A DNA stretch of 64,000 nt. Source: Clusia tigrina (taxonomy: Eukaryota; Arthropoda; Insecta; Diptera; Clusiidae). Under the pieces are notes generated by a model. That model searched no databases and had not been told where the DNA came from. It worked only from the letters and a program-made list of their open reading frames with translations. Below, piece after piece: positions 1 through 13,148 of the stretch (positions are counted from its first letter, which is position 1; every line of letters begins with the position of its first letter). The position numbers were made by a program, and so were the translations under genes. The DNA is taken from positions 5,904,129 through 5,968,128 of the forward strand of contig OV050032.1 of the NCBI GenBank assembly GCA_920105625.2. The letters are read 5' to 3'.

Positions 1-2369
1 CATAGTTTTCACATAAGTGTTTAGAATTACAGGACACAATTCAGTGATCGAACTAATCGGAAATCTAATTCTCTTGACAATGTTTTGTGTTTTGAAGAAA
101 ACCAGAGTACTGAGTATTTTAAGATGGTTTGCAGACTAAAGTAGAATATAACAACGCCTCTAGCAATGCTGGGATAGGAATGAGGGGATAGGAATGAGGG
201 GATCTTAAAAGTCGCAGGTCATAGAAATTCCATGTCGAAAATTTTAGCTGAAACACGCTTTTTATTTGGTATGTTGAAGCTCAATAACTCTGACTGCCTC
301 AATACCAACCATTGTGGCAGAGTGAGTTGTGGAAAATGCTTATCAACCATCTAAAGGGACATGGTCAGAACCTTAGATGGCAAAATTGTGTTAATTATAT
401 GAAGCAACTTAGGGATTGCACCTGATCACAGACTGCGGACCATTGGCACACAATAGACTCAGGTGTTTTGGAGATCTTAGATATGAGCAAGATCCCTCAA
501 CTTGATTCCTCCAAAATATATGAATTCCTGTCGAAAATTAACCTGACAGAAGATTTATAGATGAGACTATGCTCATCTTTCAAATAAATCGGAGCATCAC
601 AATAGATCTTTCAGGTCGCAGTGTATAACACCCTTAAATATATCTCTCTATCTATCTATCTAGGGACTGCATAGCGTACTTGAAGAATACAGAAAATGTT
701 CCCATCGCATATTCAGTCAGAGATGGGGAAGATGACCCCTTAATGCGAATACAAACTTTTACTGCGCCACTACACAATCCCTGCTATGAGGCAGTTCCGT
801 TGATTAAATTGTTGCGCCCTTTTTGTCGAAAATTACACTGAGAGCTTTTCAGTAAACCATCCTTTTGCGAATATGCATTAATGTTAAAAATATTGCTGGC
901 TTTTGTGCCGCATCGCAATAAATGTCCTTACAGCAATTTGTTCCACACACAAGCAGTGCAAAAGCAGCATCCTTGCAACTCCACCACACAATCACACACA
1001 TATACTTCCACTCTCACTCCCACTGTCACTGCCACTCCCACTCTCACTCCCACTCCCACTCTCCAACTCACAGGCATTATTGTTCGGAATCAATATAATT
1101 TCTGTTATGCAAATTTTGCTTACGAGCCATATTGGTCTGATGTTCCAGACCCTCTGCCGCAGAGCTGTCTTTTATGTCTATTATGGGTACTCGCATATTG
1201 TCCTGTCTGCTGTTATAGGTGGAAAATTGAATTTTCTGCTCCACCCGAGCGGAGTCTACTGTTGTTGGGCAGCACACACTGTGGCATCAGTAGCTGCAGC
1301 AGCACACCACACCAGAGCCGAGCAGAGCAGAGCACAGCTCAGCACAAATTTGATTTACCGCTCTTTAAAATTGACGTTCTGCACTGACTCCCATGGAGCT
1401 GTGCTGTGCTGTGCTGTTCTGAACTGTTCTGAGCTGTTCTGAGCTGTGCTCTGCTGTGTTATATTCTGTTGTGTTTAATAAACCATATTAAGTGAGCTCA
1501 GCGCATTACAGTGCGGGTGGATGTCCCTTTGGTATGCTGCCATATCACGGTATCACAAGATTTATGTCCCTCCTGCATTGGAATTTAATTAATTTGCCGA
1601 CACAGCAAAATCGGTGTATTTTCCAAAGCGCAACACTAATGCAAGTTGCACAGAATTCACAGACACACCCAACACCCAACTCCTTTGCGTGCCTCCTCTA
1701 ACCTTTCGAACCCTTCCATCGCACACAACGCCAATGCCACAGTTTGGCAGTGACCGCAAATTTCTAACACAGCAACAAATCGTTTTCATTTACTGTAATT
1801 AGCATAGTTGCGGCCGCTGCCCCAGCCTACGATATCCTGCCCCTGACTCTAGCCCTGCTTCTAACACTGGTCACATTTCGCGCAGTGCCGTAATTCAATG
1901 TGCAATGTGTCTGTGGTGCACCATAATGCAGCACTCGCGTCGTATGAGTATCATTTCCGCTGTTACCGCAACTCGTGCTCGCAGCACATTAAGCGGGCCA
2001 ACAGAGCACGGCGACAAACGAGCACAGTAATGGCCAAAAACATTTGAAACAGCCAATATGCTCGAAATGGGTAATGCGACAAAAATCGCGCAGGACCTTC
2101 CCATGTGCACAACAGACGTTTTGGCATTGTTCGCAGTCAGAGCAAAAACACTCAAGGGTCCTTGCAGACATTTGCATTGGACTTTTTTATTCATTTGACT
2201 TTATAGAAACTAATGAGTCGTCCTACACCTGGCGCAAAAGGTTACTAACACCATCGTCCTCTGTTTAGCAGTTGAACTTAAATAATATGTGTCCTTAACC
2301 CTAGAATCCCGATGGAGTCTTGCTGAAACCCGAGGCTCTTTGCATAATACTAACTGCGTTTACTGTTTA
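1..2369. other. non-coding stretch, simple repeats only
   Basis: No gene is supported here. The ORFs are short, overlap on both strands and have no recognisable domain. There is a short TATC run near 642-661, a CACTCC-rich stretch near 1008-1065, and a degenerate CTGTG/CTGTTCTGAG array near 1396-1470. Confidence 0.6.
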
Positions 2370-2800
2370 GATTAGGTTTAGGTTGGAGTGGCAGCGAGCA
2401 GCACACTTAGGCACAAATAAAGGCCAATTGTGATACCAAGGAAGGGGCGCTGCACATGCTCTGACCACCCAAGCCGAGTATAGTTACCGCCTGAGGCAGC
2501 GCCTGAGGCAGCGCCTGAGGCAGCGCCTGAGGCAGCACCTGAGGCAGCGCCTGTGGCAGCGCCTGAGGCAGCGCCTGAGGCAGCGCCTTAGGCAGCGCCT
2601 GAGGCAGCGCCTTAGGCAGCGCCTGAGGCAGCGCCTGTGGCAGCGCCTGAGGCAGCGCCTGAGGCAGCGCCTTAGGCAGCGCCTGAGGCAGCGCCTGAGG
2701 CAGCGCCTGAGGCAGCGCCTGAGGCAGCGCCTGAGGCAGTACGACTCCCCCGATGAAAAAGTGTTGAACCAATCTGACAGTTTTATAGTTTTGGTTCCTG
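2370..2800 (-). mobile_element. short retroposon family A copy, with minisatellite inside
   Basis: On the minus strand this matches, in the same order, the elements at 11094-11330, 42592-42750 and 49787-49940. It has a TTAGG-like tail at 2370-2380, then the shared blocks GGAGTGGC, GCACACTT, ATTGTGATACCA and GGCGC, and beyond the array ACGACTCCCCC followed by a tract that reads similarly in the 11.1-kb copy. A 12-bp minisatellite interrupts it between these blocks. The family resembles a 5'-truncated LINE 3' end or a SINE with a tetranucleotide tail. The class is inferred. The block order is seen directly, but this is the most diverged of the four copies. Confidence 0.5.
2488..2739. repeat. 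12-bp minisatellite (GAGGCAGCGCCT)n
   Basis: About 21 tandem copies of a 12-bp unit with rare T/A substitutions. On the minus strand it reads as an Ala-Leu-Pro-Gln repeat because the unit length is divisible by three, which creates a 121-codon ORF that should not be called a gene. Confidence 0.95.
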
Positions 2801-4331
2801 TGGACTTTAAACTTAAATGAAATATGTTCTTAACCAGTGAATGCCCGAAGGAGTCATTCTGCCAAGTCGAGGAATATAAGTGTTTTGACGTGAGAACTTG
2901 GACCTGATCACTCTAGTCATATTTTAGCTACTGAGACAACAAGTCAGTCGTTTGCTTTTATCCCGTCAGTCTGAATATGTACGAATATGTTTTCCCATAT
3001 TGTAGAGATGTTATAAAATGATCACGAGTTCTTCAATAAATTGCTTATCTCTGATATTCATTTCACCGAATTGGACCTCGCGCTGTGTGTCCGATGCTGG
3101 AAGTTTGTTCGTCCCATCAACTATTACTCCACCGTCTATGACTGTGCTTCACTGCTCGTCATTTGGCATTGAAAAGAGTTCAAAGTGCTGCTAAAGGACT
3201 CTAAAATATTGCATAACAAGTTTTGTTCTTATTTATCAATGGGGTTTTTCTATTATTCCTATTTGTGATGAACCTCACTACTTCCACTACCACTGCTAAC
3301 ATTTTCCAAGGGGCTCCCCGCACTTGCCCCGTGCTCTGAGTGTCTGTCCGGTTCGCATGTCGGGCCGCTTTTTGTGAATTATGCTCAACAGTGTTGCGCA
3401 ATTATTGTACTCGTAGTTATGTGTGTCCTTTTTTCGTGTTTTCCTCTACGACATGTGTTGGCGTCCCGCCCCATTCCCATGGCCGCTGGCCCCCCAATGT
3501 AGTAACTCACTACAACGCCGCTTTGTTGTGTGGCGTAAACTGGGAGTGAACTGTTGTAATGTGTTCGTTTTTTCGTTCTAGATTTTTGCATCCATTTGAT
3601 TTCCGCATGAGCGTACATTTGGCAAGCAATGTTGTCCTTATTATCCTTGCTCTTTTCTAAATGCCTGTTTTTGTTCTGTAATAGAGCTTCTTCCGCTTGT
3701 GGCGCACATGTTGTCCTTTATGGGCATAATTCCATACGAACATGAATTATGGACCTCAATTTTGCAGTGGCTTCCAATTGGAATCTGCTCGTATTTGGAG
3801 CAGTGACCGATTCGGTTGACAGCCACACACAGCGTGCCATCGAGGATCAGTGACAGGGACAGAGTAATTGTTGAACTTTTTGGCAGGCAGTTGAAAATGT
3901 TTCACAGCATTTCGGAAATTGATTCTAATTCTACCTTTCAGCGAGGATGTCAAAAGTGTCTGGGAATTTTTCCAGCGAACTGCCAACAATTCGCTTTTAT
4001 ACCCTTTTGGCTCCTTTGAGTCAGTCATCATCAATGTAAGACACAATTTTCAATTACTGGGCAATCAAATCGCATTTCAATTGCCCTACACTTGGAACGT
4101 ATGAGCTGATTAGTTTGTGGCTTGTTATGTTTATTCTGCCGTCTAGAAAAGAGCCACTGTTGCTTTCAGTTGGACGTGCTCTTAAGCTCTTTGGCCTTGT
4201 GCGAATGAAAGTATTTTCCACTGGAGAGTTGCGGCAAAAATCCACAGGACTTTATGGCCACACTGCTGCAGTACACCAGAGATCCGGTCTAGGGAAGTAC
4301 GAGCACCAATGCAGTGGTTAAAATGCTTACA
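2801..4331. other. non-coding stretch, nothing recognised
   Basis: I see no gene, repeat array or mobile-element domain. Short ORFs on both strands overlap one another and look like chance. Confidence 0.5.
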
Positions 4332-5055
4332 TCTATGGTAGGGGGACTTATCCATGGTAGGGGGACTTATCAATAATAGAGGGACTTTTCTATAGTAGGG
4401 GGACTTATCTATGGTAGGGGGACTTATCTATCGTAGGGGGACTTTTCTATGGTTGGGGGACTCATCTATGGTAGGAGAACTTTTCTATGGTAGGAGGACT
4501 TATCTATGGCAGGGGGACTTTTCTAAGGTAGGAGGACTTATCTATGTTAGGGGGACTTATCTATAGTAGGGGGACTTTTCTATGGTAGGGGGACTTTTCT
4601 ATGTTAGGGGGACTTATCTATGGTAGGAGAACTTTTCTATGGTAGGAGGACTTATCTATGGCAGGGGGACTTTTCTAAGGTAGGAGGACTTATCTATGTT
4701 AGGGGGACTTATCTATAGTAGGTGGACTTATCTATGGTAGGAGAACTTTTCTATGGTAGGAGGACTTATCTATGGTAAGGGGTCTTATCTATAGTAGGGG
4801 GACTTTTCTCTGGTAGGGGGACTTTTCTATGTTAGGGGGACTTATCTATGGTAGGGGGACTTTTCTATGGTTGAGGGGGGGGGACTTATCTATAGTAGGG
4901 GGACTTATCTACAGTAGGTGGACTTATCTATGGTAGGAGAACTTTTCTATGGTAGGAGGACTTATCTATGGTAAGGGGACTTATCTAAGGTAGGGGGACT
5001 TTTCTATGGTGGGGGACTTATCCATAGTAATGGGACTTTTCTATGGTAGGGGGAC
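4332..5055. repeat. 19-bp G-rich minisatellite
   Basis: About 38 copies of a unit close to CTATGGTAGGGGGACTTAT. Variants (AGGAGAAC, AGGAGGAC, GCAGGGGGAC) recur in the same order at about 4471, 4623, 4738 and 4933, so blocks of six to eight units were themselves duplicated. One strand has regularly spaced runs of four or five G and the other the matching C runs. Confidence 0.95.
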
Positions 5056-8000
5056 ATGATGTTCAAATAGCCCCATTAAGGACCAATTCATCCTAGGAGT
5101 AGGGTCTCTCACTGACTGTTGATTTTTCAGAATTATAGGAAATGGGGTATACATCGGAGATCAGTTTCCCGTCGTCTCTGACTGAGTAACTGTGACAAGA
5201 GAACGAATCTTATTGTGGAATAATGTTTCGACAGACTACTAAAAACTTTCTTATCAACAAATTGGTACTTTTTAAAGGTCGTAAGAGTTTGTAAGCGACC
5301 CAGAAAGACTGATTAGGGTATCCAGGAGTAGTAGGTAGCAGGATATAACCAACACACATAGCCCCAACGGAGCAGTTGGCATTCAAAACCATTTGAAATA
5401 GTTCCATGAAGTTGCAAAGAAAATGTTTTCTATTTGAGAATATGTCCTTTGGGGTTATGTGCCAGAGACTTTCCAAAAGACATTCTACTGGGTTTTGGAC
5501 TCACCCACCATTACTCACTTGAAAAGCGTTCATTGGACTCTTCTTCTCAACAGTGAGATGTGATTTCCAAGGTAGCAACAAACCCAGTTTCTCACACACT
5601 TCACTTAAGGAATTCAGCGAACATAGTTTTGTGTCTCATTTGACGAATGATTTTCACTGGCAAATCGCACTCTTCCTTGGAAAAGTAGTCTAGAACGGGA
5701 CTTATCTCCTGACTCTTAGTGAATATGAATGATATTGAACAGGGAGAATGCGTTTTACTAATCAAAGGGAGAATGTGTTTTACTATTCAAAGGGTGAACA
5801 CGTTTACCATTGAAAATCACCCTTTCTTCACCTGGCTTGTAGGGTGCCTCTTGTGTTGCTAAGTACCGACCTACAATTTGTGATTATTTATTAAAGTTTC
5901 TTTTGCCACTCTTGGTGTGCGATTCAAGCATAAACAGCCGACGTTTGTTTACTGTTGGTTGTCACAGCTACGCCCGCTACTGTTGAACTTCCTCGACTCG
6001 GCTGCATGGCATGCCGCTGGAAAAGTTTTTGGCGTCTGTCGTTTGGTTGCCAACTTTTAACAAAATCCACCAAAAGCAAAATTCTGCTGTCTGCACGTGA
6101 GTTGTGCGATTGAAGCTATTGCTGGAACATTCTGGTTGGAAAGGGTGGGGGGCAGCGTTCAGTTATCTTGCAACACTATGTTCGCCCTCGCTGGCGCTCG
6201 CTCACGATGTGATGTTTTGCCTGGTGGGACGTCATTGTCAAATTGACAATTCTATTTCTTTTTGTTTGCATGCAAGTCTGCGCGTATTGAGAAATATCAA
6301 TTTCCAGCTGTCTAAATTGACGTGCCTTTGATGTACGCGGGCGTACAGGCGAGGCTTATCTTGCAGGTGGTTTGGTATCTCGATCTTCGAATTTCACATA
6401 TGCACCTTTTGAGTTGAAGACACGTACGGAGAGGAGGGAGAAATGAACATCGGCAATCAAGGCTAATTATGAGTTTTTTCCGTCAATGTAAGATGAATCA
6501 GCAACCGAAAAGTGAGCTGAGATGAGGTGAGACTACGCAGTGCACAGTTTACAAGTAATTTCTTAGATCGCTATTTCGGTGTTGACTTTGATCAGTATTA
6601 CATCATTTTATGGGGGTATTTGGTACTCTGGAAGCAATTTCAAATGGATGACACCACTATAGCCACATGGGTTTGAGGCTCAAAAGACTTTCAAATGGTT
6701 TTTACGCTAGCATAAGAAGATAACGATAATTCTTTACTGAATTTGCATGTGTAACTCATTAACCGATATCTCCGACTGCAGTATCAGAATTGGCTCATGC
6801 TCTTGCTTGGTTCATCATAGGTTCTAGTCAATTCTTTGTGCCGAAGAACTGCCTTCCCCTGCCTTCGACACAATATGTACTGCGACGTGTCTCATAAGTC
6901 ATACAATAATTTGAATGGTGTCCGAGGATTCATTTTAGATCCTGAGCGACAATGTTGCGTCACCTTTGCTACACATTATCTATGCTATGTTCAACCGACC
7001 ACCGTAAACGAGACAAATCTTGGACTACTCGTACTTATGAGCTCCTTTGCCCAGCATTGTGTTCTGTTCATTCCCAGCAGCAAACTTAATCCGCACATTT
7101 CCATATGTGTCCTTTTTATGCGATTAAAATGCGTCGAATAATGCGTAAGTCCACACTGAATTGGCCAACAGGACTTCAACTGTTCGTGTACGGAGTATTT
7201 GACTATCTGTGCTCAACTTAACAATTGCCAACAATCAATTTGAAAGGATGCTCCATGCAAATTTAATTAAATGCTCCGTTGACCACTGCACTAGCTGGCA
7301 GGAGTGACAGGAGCAACAAATTACAGGAGAGGTCTGTGAAGTTTGTGCACCTTCAATGTGGCCCTTAAAGTCCGGCATGAACCTGTAACCTGGCACTGTC
7401 GCCACTCGTTTTGTCACATCCCTGCGGTTCCGTGATTACAGAAATTACCCACCAAGGCAAATGAAAGGTTCACAGGAAATAAAATAAATTTGTACACTGC
7501 AGAGAAAATGGAGTCTTCTTTCACAAGGACGACAGCCTGCCAAGCCGTGCGGTGGAAAATACATAAACCACAACTGGCGAAAAGAGCAGCAGAGCTCTTT
7601 GGAAAATTGACTGCAGTGAAGCGAATATGGTACAGTAAACAACCCCAGCTGCAATGAACTCGTAACTGAACACACACACACACACTCACTCAGCCAAACA
7701 GAACACTCAGTCAAACAACACACACACACACACACACACACATGATTGCCTTCATGTTCTGTTATTATTCTACTGTCAGTAATATCCTGACATTATACTA
7801 AAATAACTGTTCTACATTTCGCAAATAATCATAAAAATCATTAGAGCAGCAACGGGCCAGCGATGTTGATGGCAAGGATGTGAGGGGTTCACAGAGCGTA
7901 TGGAGTGTAGCAGCCTTTATTGTATGACTTCTACCACCAACTTTCTGCACTCACTGTGTGTTATAGAGTGTGGTCAGTGCGTCACTACTCGCCCGGCATC

Positions 8001-10044
8001 CTCTGTTTATAGTCCCTTCATAGTCCCTTGCCCCACCGCCCTCTGCTTCATGGCCAGCATGCAAGTTTATCAAGCATTTCAATCTCTCAGCAGGACTACA
8101 GACGCATAGTGGCGATGTGTGTTCGTTGTGCACCAGGCCACAGTCTCAATGTGTCTGATACTATTCAATCAGCTTTAGTCAACGTCAGTGCATGTGATGC
8201 TTTCCTACTGTCCTTGGTACTTCCACTGCAGACAGTGCACACTGACAGGAGCAGAATACGAGCATTACGCCGCAATATCCCCATGTGACTTTTGTTTATC
8301 TTCATGTTGGGATTCGTTGAATGTTCACAACTCTTGTCTGGCCTGTCATTCATGGGATCGATTTATTAATTATATACGACAACACAGACTTCAATTTCTG
8401 GTTGCTTTGTTGTTGCTTCTTATTTTGTTTTATTTTAGTGTGACCAAAAGGGACATTGCATTGACACCATACAATACGAGAAACTATAGAAACATCCGAG
8501 AATGGTCAGGTGTAGTACTTACCCTATGTGAATATAACTATACCCGATTCTTTCATTGTAAAGATTTGCATTGAAAGGTTGTCTCCCTCGAACTTCGCTA
8601 GTGAGCCTTTCCGTTCACTGGCAACTGTTTCAATCGTGTTAAAACGTTCGAGTTGTGCACTTTAAAAATGCTGCCTGAATAGAGATTGATGTGAGGCCCA
8701 TTAAAGAATGATAGTTCAATGTAAGGAAGCAGCAAACTTTGCTCCAACAACAGCACTACAACCAAACACACAAAATCCCAGCTTAGGAAAATGTTCACGG
8801 ATGTTCAGTATAAAACAACCCTCATTCCCAAACTCTTCACAGAAACTTTTTAAAGTTGACAACTAAAGAAGACAACGCAAAACCAAACTGCAACCTGCAA
8901 AGTGGAGCATGAGCAATAGCAACAACAACAACCACAACAACCACAACAACGACAGGAAAGTCCCATACTAAAGTAGCAGTGCCAAAACAAAACTTTTGAT
9001 TGCTTATTTTGATGTCGTTCACAATGTTTCCAAAATATTTGCCATACTCCATTAAAAGAGTGCAACGTGCAACGTCAAACAGAGGAAAACATGCAATTCC
9101 ACACATTTGGTTGATAAGAGACCAACATCAAGGCTGCCACAGCCTCCCCAGCCCAGCTCAACTCAGTTCGGGTGGAACGGCGTCTTGCAGCGCTTGCACA
9201 TGTTCCACTGCCAAACGTCAGCGCACACGGTGCCAGTGCTACGAGTACTTTATTGGTTTATTTGGCTGACAGACAAAACTGCAGCATCCTTTTTGCCTCC
9301 CTCCCCTTCCTTCACTTCCTCTGCCTTGGTATTTGCCATCTATTGATATGACTACTTACTTCCTGTTTGCTGGCTCTTCGTGTGCTTGGCCTTCTTGTAA
9401 GTTTCAGATTCAATCTCTTGGCAACACATTTCCATTTGGCAGGAAACTGTTGTACGACATCACAATTCATAACGCAAACGGGCAGAGAATCATATTCCTG
9501 TGGCCTCAACTTGGACGCAAGACCCCGTTTAATTTGATTTTATAGCACTTAGTTGGGTTTTTGCCATAGAACGATGGTAATGTCCTGCCTGGCAAGTGAG
9601 TATGTTCATCATATATTTTATGCCTAAACAAGGAAGGGGAGAGGTGGGTCTTCACTATAAATAGCGCTACAGGTTTTTCAACCTTTTCTTTGTCCCTATT
9701 ATGATTGGCACTTCTTCTCCAGATTTGTGTGAGCAAGTTCCTAGCCACTTACGAACTCATGGTCCAAGAATGCAAGTCAAGACTTAACTCCATCGGAAGG
9801 TGGAATTTATTTGGACTTACTTGGGTGGGGGAAAGAATTAGTTGATGAATTGGCAAACTGCGGATCTACGGGTACTGCGGGTGCGGGACTAGAGCCATTT
9901 ATCGGTATGATCTTAGCAGGAGGTATGGATTGAATCAAGAGACATGTGCATAATATTCACAAGCACCGATTGGTGCAGTTCAGTTGCCTGCAAAACAACC
10001 AAGTGCCCAAACAAGAGACTCGCAGATTTCCTTCTAACATCAAG
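5056..10044. other. long non-coding stretch with microsatellites
   Basis: No supported gene. It holds a short duplication of a GGGAGAATG..TTTTACTA motif near 5740-5790, CA runs near 7671-7686 and 7718-7742, and a CAACAA/CCACAA run near 8915-8951. The 128-codon ORF at 8188-8574 has no recognisable domain and overlaps others. I take this as intergenic or intronic DNA. Confidence 0.5.
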
Positions 10045-10600
10045 AAGGAAAGATCTTCGATCATTGGTTTGGGTAGTCACGGGGCATACTCCGAGGGGCA
10101 TACTCCGAGGGGCATACTCCTTGGGACCTTCATATAGCGACCATAGGCATCATCGAGAATACGAACTGTGACTCATGTCTGGAGGAAGAACAGAACGGCA
10201 CAGAGCATTTTCTCTGCGCTTGTCTTGGCTTTGCCAGAATGAGGAGGAAAGATCTTCAATCATTTGTTTGGCTAATCACGGGGCATACTCCAAAGGGCAT
10301 ACTCCATGGGACCTTCATATGGCGACCATGGGCATCATAAAGAGTCGATACGGCGTCTCCTGTGTGGAGGAAGAACAGGACGGCACAGAGCATTTTCTCT
10401 GCGCTTGTTCTACCTTTGCGATTTGGGGTCAGATATTTTGGGAGCGGACAACGTACATTCCTTATCCGTGGACAGACTTCGGAGATTCATAAAAGAGTCA
10501 AAGAAGTTTGAAAAGTTGTAACTTCCCTCTAACTCCCACTTCTTCTAAATATTTCCAGACTTATGGGCATCAATACCTGACGTTTGTGAAGGTCCTTTCC
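10045..10600 (+). mobile_element. LINE 3' end (family B), C-terminal domain, tandemly duplicated
   Basis: Plus-strand translation gives the C-terminal tail of a LINE polyprotein. It has the block EEEQDGTEHFLCAC, then after a frameshift NNVHSLS-like residues, then a Lys-rich end with a stop at 10519-10521. The 60.9-kb locus carries the same protein end and the same 3' untranslated sequence. A 198-bp segment from GGAAAGATCTTC at 10047 is repeated from 10245, so the Cys/His region is present about twice. An inner GGGGCATACTCC block is also repeated two or three times. The copy is inactive: it is 5'-truncated and frameshifted. Confidence 0.8.
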
Positions 10601-11093
10601 ATATATTCAATGTTTACGCATGTATATTAAATGGTTTACTTATCGCAACATGTCTGGGAATCTCCTTAAGCAGACGTAATATTAACTGAGACAATAATTA
10701 CAACAGCAAACCATCGTGAAGGTTTTGAATGTCCTTTGAATATACCGTTCATGCATATTAAAATGGCGCCTTCATTGTAACATGCCCTCTTCTGCTTAAT
10801 ATTAACCCAGAAAATGCGAAAAACAGATGAACATTTTGAAGGTTTTTGTGGAGACTTTTCTATATAGCATAAATTCATGTTTAGTCAGGAATATTAAATT
10901 GGCTCTTCATCGCTATTTGTGGGCGAATATCCACTACTATTTAATACTCATCTACTACTACTAATCACAGTACTCTTAGTATTCGATCGAATAATATCTC
11001 TTGCACGAATTGAAAAGGCGCTTCTGAGGACTTCGGATATTCTTAGGTATTTTTATAGCAGCTTCCTTAATATAAGCATATCGCAGATTCCCT
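10601..11093. other. AT-rich non-coding stretch
   Basis: Nothing recognised. It contains several similar phrases (..GTTTAC/GCATATTAAA.., GAAGGTTTT..) that may be decayed repeats of the 3' flank of the preceding element. Confidence 0.35.
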
Positions 11094-11330
11094 TAGGTAG
11101 GTAGGTAGGTAGGAGTGGCCCCCAAGTTTGCCAAAAGCACACTTGAGCACACCTAATGGCCCACTGAAATAACACGGTGCGGCGCCGTTCAAGCACTGAC
11201 TAAAAAAGTTCTCTTCCTTGGGATGGTGATAGTCACCGCAAGGACAGCGCCGGGAAAGGCACGACTCCCCCATCATGTTGCAGGAAACCATCCTGATAGT
11301 TTGATGAATATCGCTAATATACAAGGATGA
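11094..11330 (-). mobile_element. short retroposon family A copy (longest clean copy)
   Basis: Minus-strand copy with its (TAGG)n tail at 11094-11115. The first ~155 bases past the tail match the copies at 42592-42750 (plus strand) and 49787-49940 (minus strand). It continues past the point where those two stop, into a segment (11261-11313) shared only with the 2.4-kb copy. This pattern of variable 5' truncation with a constant 3' end is the signature of target-primed reverse transcription. No protein domain is recognised. Confidence 0.7.
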
Positions 11331-12432
11331 CAGCTCTGTCAGTCTCCCATTCCCTTAAGTAAAACTGAATTGCCGTCTGCTTCTTAGCTTCAACGCCATA
11401 CTTTTGAACCACAAGTTCCTCAGTTGTCCAATTCATTTGCTATGCTCTGAAAAGGAAGTCTGTTAGTCTACGGCTCCATCGGACTTTCATCGATTTTCTA
11501 AACTGTCCCAAAAATCCAGTGGGATATTTCCATCACCCACTCTCACGTTGCCTGCTTATGCAAATAGGCCCCGTTTAGCTCAGCTGAAAGACGCTTGCAT
11601 GCTTTCACTGGTGGCCTTTTGCGTCGTTTAACACAATAAATTAATAAAATTGCTAATATTGTATTTTTAATAAAACTAAATTGCATCATTTTTCGTCAGT
11701 GAAAACGTTCAAAGCAATTTCGCAACAAGAAAAAATTCGTTAAATTAAATTTTGCTTGATTGCACAGCGCTGCAAAAGCAATTTCCGAGTCTTTCACGAC
11801 ATGTGTGTGTCCCTCCCCGCCGGCCCACCTGCCCGCCTTTGGCTGCTTAGTTGGCTGCCTGCAGTTGCAGTTGGAAATGCAGATGGAGATGGAGTGTAAT
11901 AATCCTTAACCTCTGCCAAGTTAATGAACAGCGCTTGCGTTTGCCTGCAATCGCAGTTAAAGTTCCAGTTGCAGTGGCACCAGTAGCGTCAGTTGCAGCT
12001 AAAAGTGTTGCGGCTTAAGTGCATGATTTATGCTCAAACTACAAAAGTGAACAATTTCAAGTTGAAACGTTCAAAGATTGCAAGAAAAATATCGAAAAAA
12101 CCAAAAAAAACAGAAAGGTACGAACAAATCCCCTCATGCCAAGCGGACGGATGCATGTGAAAACGTAAAAGTGCGTCCAAGAAGACGCAGCTGCCGCAGT
12201 CCAAATATTTGGCCAATGAAGATACAATTCATGCCAGAGGTGGCTGCAAGAGTTAGCGAAAGTGCTGTAGAAAATTTCTCACAAAGCATTTCAATGGAAA
12301 TGATGCAGTTCATGCACCAATCAAACTATTTTTTCCGTCGGATCCAGGGAGTTCCCAAATGTTCGAGCATTGATTTCTAATAGAGCTTTCAATTCCTAGA
12401 AATCCCTATGATTGAACGATATTATGTCAAGT
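11331..12432. other. non-coding stretch
   Basis: No gene recognised. From about 11570 the sequence is of the unique trinucleotide-rich type, with TTGCAG and GTTGCAG phrases near 11860-12000. Confidence 0.45.
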
Positions 12433-13148
12433 TCCCAACTGTCCATATTACGGGAGTGTACCTGGGGAAACACCATAGGATATACATGGGTGATGCCTCC
12501 TTTAACCACAGCATACATAAAATACTGACAGAAATGTTCAGAGTATACAAGAATGATTGAAGAACGCGTAGAAGAAACAAAAAATGAAGATAAAATAATA
12601 GAAGGTACTGTTCTCAGCATATCTGGGACCAGTTTCAACAAACAGTGCTGGATTCCTCTTATCCCTGATCGAATGCCTCTTCGTGTAAAATTATCCTTTC
12701 TCTACAACAGCTTATTTAAAGTATTCGACAGAGATAAAACGATGAGACGAGTCACAGATGAGACGAGTCACAGATGAGACGAGTCACAGATGAAACGAGT
12801 CACAGATAAGACGAGTCACAGATGAGACGAGTCACAGATGAGACGAGTCACAGATGAGACGAGTCACAGATGAGACGAGTCATAGATGAGACTAGTCACG
12901 ACTCACAAATGAGACGATTCTAGCTCAGTGTTCCACACTTTTTGCACGTCTGTTCCAAGTAACACTCCACATCGATTCACATCAATTTCTCTTATGAGTT
13001 GTCGAGTGTTAAGAGAACACTTGTTGCGGGGACTTGTTTTCCTGGTACTAATTTCGGTAGGAGGACTTCCTTTCCTGGTACTAATTTCGGTCGGGGGACT
13101 TGTTTTCCTGGTACTAACAATTAAATCCAATCGAAACTTACGTTGGAA
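12433..13148 (+). repeat. composite dispersed repeat (family C), short copy
   Basis: Homologous to 16358-17408. In order it has a leader with CCCAACTGTCCA and CCATAGGATATACATGGG, a ~70-codon ORF (12553-12777) whose end resembles the ORF of the second copy, a 16-bp array of GAGACGAGTCACAGAT (12743-12900, about ten units), a ~110-bp spacer, a 33-bp array (13027-13121, about three units), and a tail ending near GTTGGAAT. Neither copy has a recognised domain, terminal inverted repeat or reverse transcriptase, so the element class is unknown. Confidence 0.85.

Noticed and set aside
2407..2772. 121-codon minus ORF of Ala-Leu-Pro-Gln repeats
   Set aside because: Produced by the 12-bp minisatellite; the flanking residues match a mobile-element copy.
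4332..5055. Possible CRISPR-like array
   Set aside because: The units are contiguous with no unique spacers, and the genome is eukaryotic. The same holds for all other arrays in the window.
8188..8574. 128-codon ORF with a hydrophobic segment
   Set aside because: It overlaps other ORFs in both strands, has no domain and is in a region of unique non-coding character. The hydrophobic stretch comes from a GTTGTTGCTT run.
11575..11625. TTTAGCTCAG word resembling a tRNA A box
   Set aside because: No B box follows at a suitable distance and the flanks do not pair as an acceptor stem.
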